From: Nectonema munidae
Taxonomy: Eukaryota; Nematomorpha; Nectonematoida; Nectonematidae
DNA length: 64,000 nucleotides
NCBI GenBank assembly: GCA_030549495.1
Contig: JAUIRK010000702.1
Span: forward strand, 1 to 64,000
Direction: 5' to 3'
Positions 62,677 through 64,000 of this stretch are shown in pieces; the stretch's first letter is position 1; each line of letters begins with the position of its first letter. Under the pieces are notes generated by a model. The model was not told where the DNA came from. It saw nothing but the letters and a program-made list of their open reading frames with translations, and searched no databases. A program made the translations under genes and the position numbers.

Positions 62677-63479
62677 AGATCAAATCAATTTCAAATCAAA
62701 ATATAGATCAAAACTCAAAACCCCTAAGCATGATCTTTGTTGTTCTATCGCTAAAGTTTCTATACAAATAAATGAGCTTGTTTCAAAAAAAGGTCCATCC
62801 ATCTCATTAGTATGCATAATTTTTGCTATCGGTGGAAAGATTTTCTATTTTATCTACAGAAATTATTATAATTCATTATTAAGTACTGTCCATTACATTC
62901 AAATAATAAAATATCAAAATTTCATTCTCATTGTTCTTCGTTTTATCCTCAATTCTTAGGAGTACACAAAAATCTTTTCGCACTGCAAAGGGATACAGGT
63001 GAACAAATAGATTTAGAATTTCTCCTCTAATAGGAAAGTTCTGAAATCGCGTAAAGTCTGCTGTAAATAAATCTTTAAAAAAGATTTATTGAACAAAGGT
63101 TGAAAAAATTCATTTCTGATGAAAGTATAGCTACCAAGGAAGGATCATCACAGAATGAATATCAACATTTCATACTATATAAAGTATAGAAGAAATGACG
63201 TAGAGATTTCAAATTGATAAAGATTTTTTGAGCTAAAACGATAGAGGTCCTATAGAGATACCTAATTTACTGACAGGCGAATATTTTGAGTGAACCAAAA
63301 GTTGGTTTATTAAAAATATTAAGAAAATAATTAGAAAAGAAATAATACGAATAGAATTTATTTGAAATATTTGACATTTATATCTAGAAATTGTAAGTTT
63401 CAATCATCATTTCTAACCGTACACTGCGGAAAGTCTGATTTGGGTTAATGAAGCCGCCTCAGTTCCACTGTGTGTACAA

Positions 63480-64000
63480 ACCATACGGCTTGAATTAGCG
63501 TCTAGAATGGCTATGCGTGAGCCATTTTAATGCTGAAGTCTATTATGATGGCTGACTCTGTGAAGATGGATAAAGTAAAGTTTCCTGGCAAACTGACAAA
63601 AAGTGAGATGAAGGTCATCAGAGAGATTACAGAAGTGCTCCTTCCTTATCTCCATTCCAGATTGCCACAAATCAGTGCCAAGGTCAGAATTGTGTAACAG
63701 TCAGTCTAGTGCTACCCTGTATTCGTGGCCTCAAATCTGAACTCTCTGAACTGTCTTCAATTTACAAGTCAAAGCTCGTCCCAACGCTTTATTCTTCAAT
63801 TGAAAGTCGCCTTCAGATTTATGAACAAAGTGTTGCTTTTCAATTAGCAGCTGTCCTTGATCCAAGATGGAAAGTTGATTGGTGTACTCCAGAGGAAGTT
63901 AAGGAGGTGACTTATCTCCTCCAAAGAAAATTACTGCTTTACCTCCATCCACTGTAGAGTTCCAACCAACAAAACCTCCTAAAAAGAAATGCAAACTGGT
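63480..64000 (+). pseudogene. hAT transposase fragment, ZBED4-like, running off the window
   Basis: Frames give PGKLTKSEMKVIREIT, then from 63709 LPCIRGLKSELSELSSIYKS, SSIESRLQIYEQS and QLAAVLDPRWKVDWC. The LxxLLDPRxK-type motif is typical of the middle to late part of hAT transposases. At least one frame break precedes 63700 and a stop follows near 63955. The C-terminal dimerisation domain would lie beyond the window. It is GC-richer than its flanks. Confidence 0.72.

Overview
This is a eukaryotic, strongly AT-rich window. It holds one large intron-rich host gene and many transposable elements. The mixture suggests an arthropod: non-LTR elements of the I group carrying RNase H, many hAT elements, tRNA-derived SINEs and a very AT-rich background with tiny (55-57 bp) as well as kilobase introns. 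A copepod such as a sea louse would fit, but the species is an inference and I could not test it.

The main result is a spliced gene on the minus strand, from about 59.69 kb (start) to 23.96 kb (stop). It encodes SART1/Snu66, the U4/U6.U5 tri-snRNP splicing factor. I could place 20 coding exons whose splice phases agree from end to end, giving about 746 codons (human SART1 has 800 residues). Two places are uncertain: the 3' end of exon 6 and the whole of exon 10. The Hub1-binding (HIND) motif is split between exons 2 and 3, and the conserved C-terminal block lies in exons 17-20. The introns carry most of the mobile DNA: hAT elements and MITEs, a 23-copy 92-bp satellite in intron 17, two fossil reverse-transcribing elements (introns 4 and 14), and a hAT transposon lying 34 bp from the 3' splice site of intron 18.

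Bases 1-24,000 hold no recognised host gene apart from the gene's 3' end. They contain a nearly full-length but broken LINE (minus strand, 1 to about 5.05 kb), a piggyBac-like N-terminal fragment, two older fragments of a related LINE in tandem (6.2-7.8 kb), two copies of a tRNA-derived SINE whose tail resembles the tail of that LINE, several hAT elements with target-site duplications (one with a nearly open transposase, 16.4-18.9 kb), a Ty3/Gypsy-like fossil and two unexplained open reading frames.

Bases 59,700-64,000 hold fragments of two further hAT transposases and a diverged copy of a piece of SART1 intron 4. No rRNA, functional tRNA or CRISPR was found.
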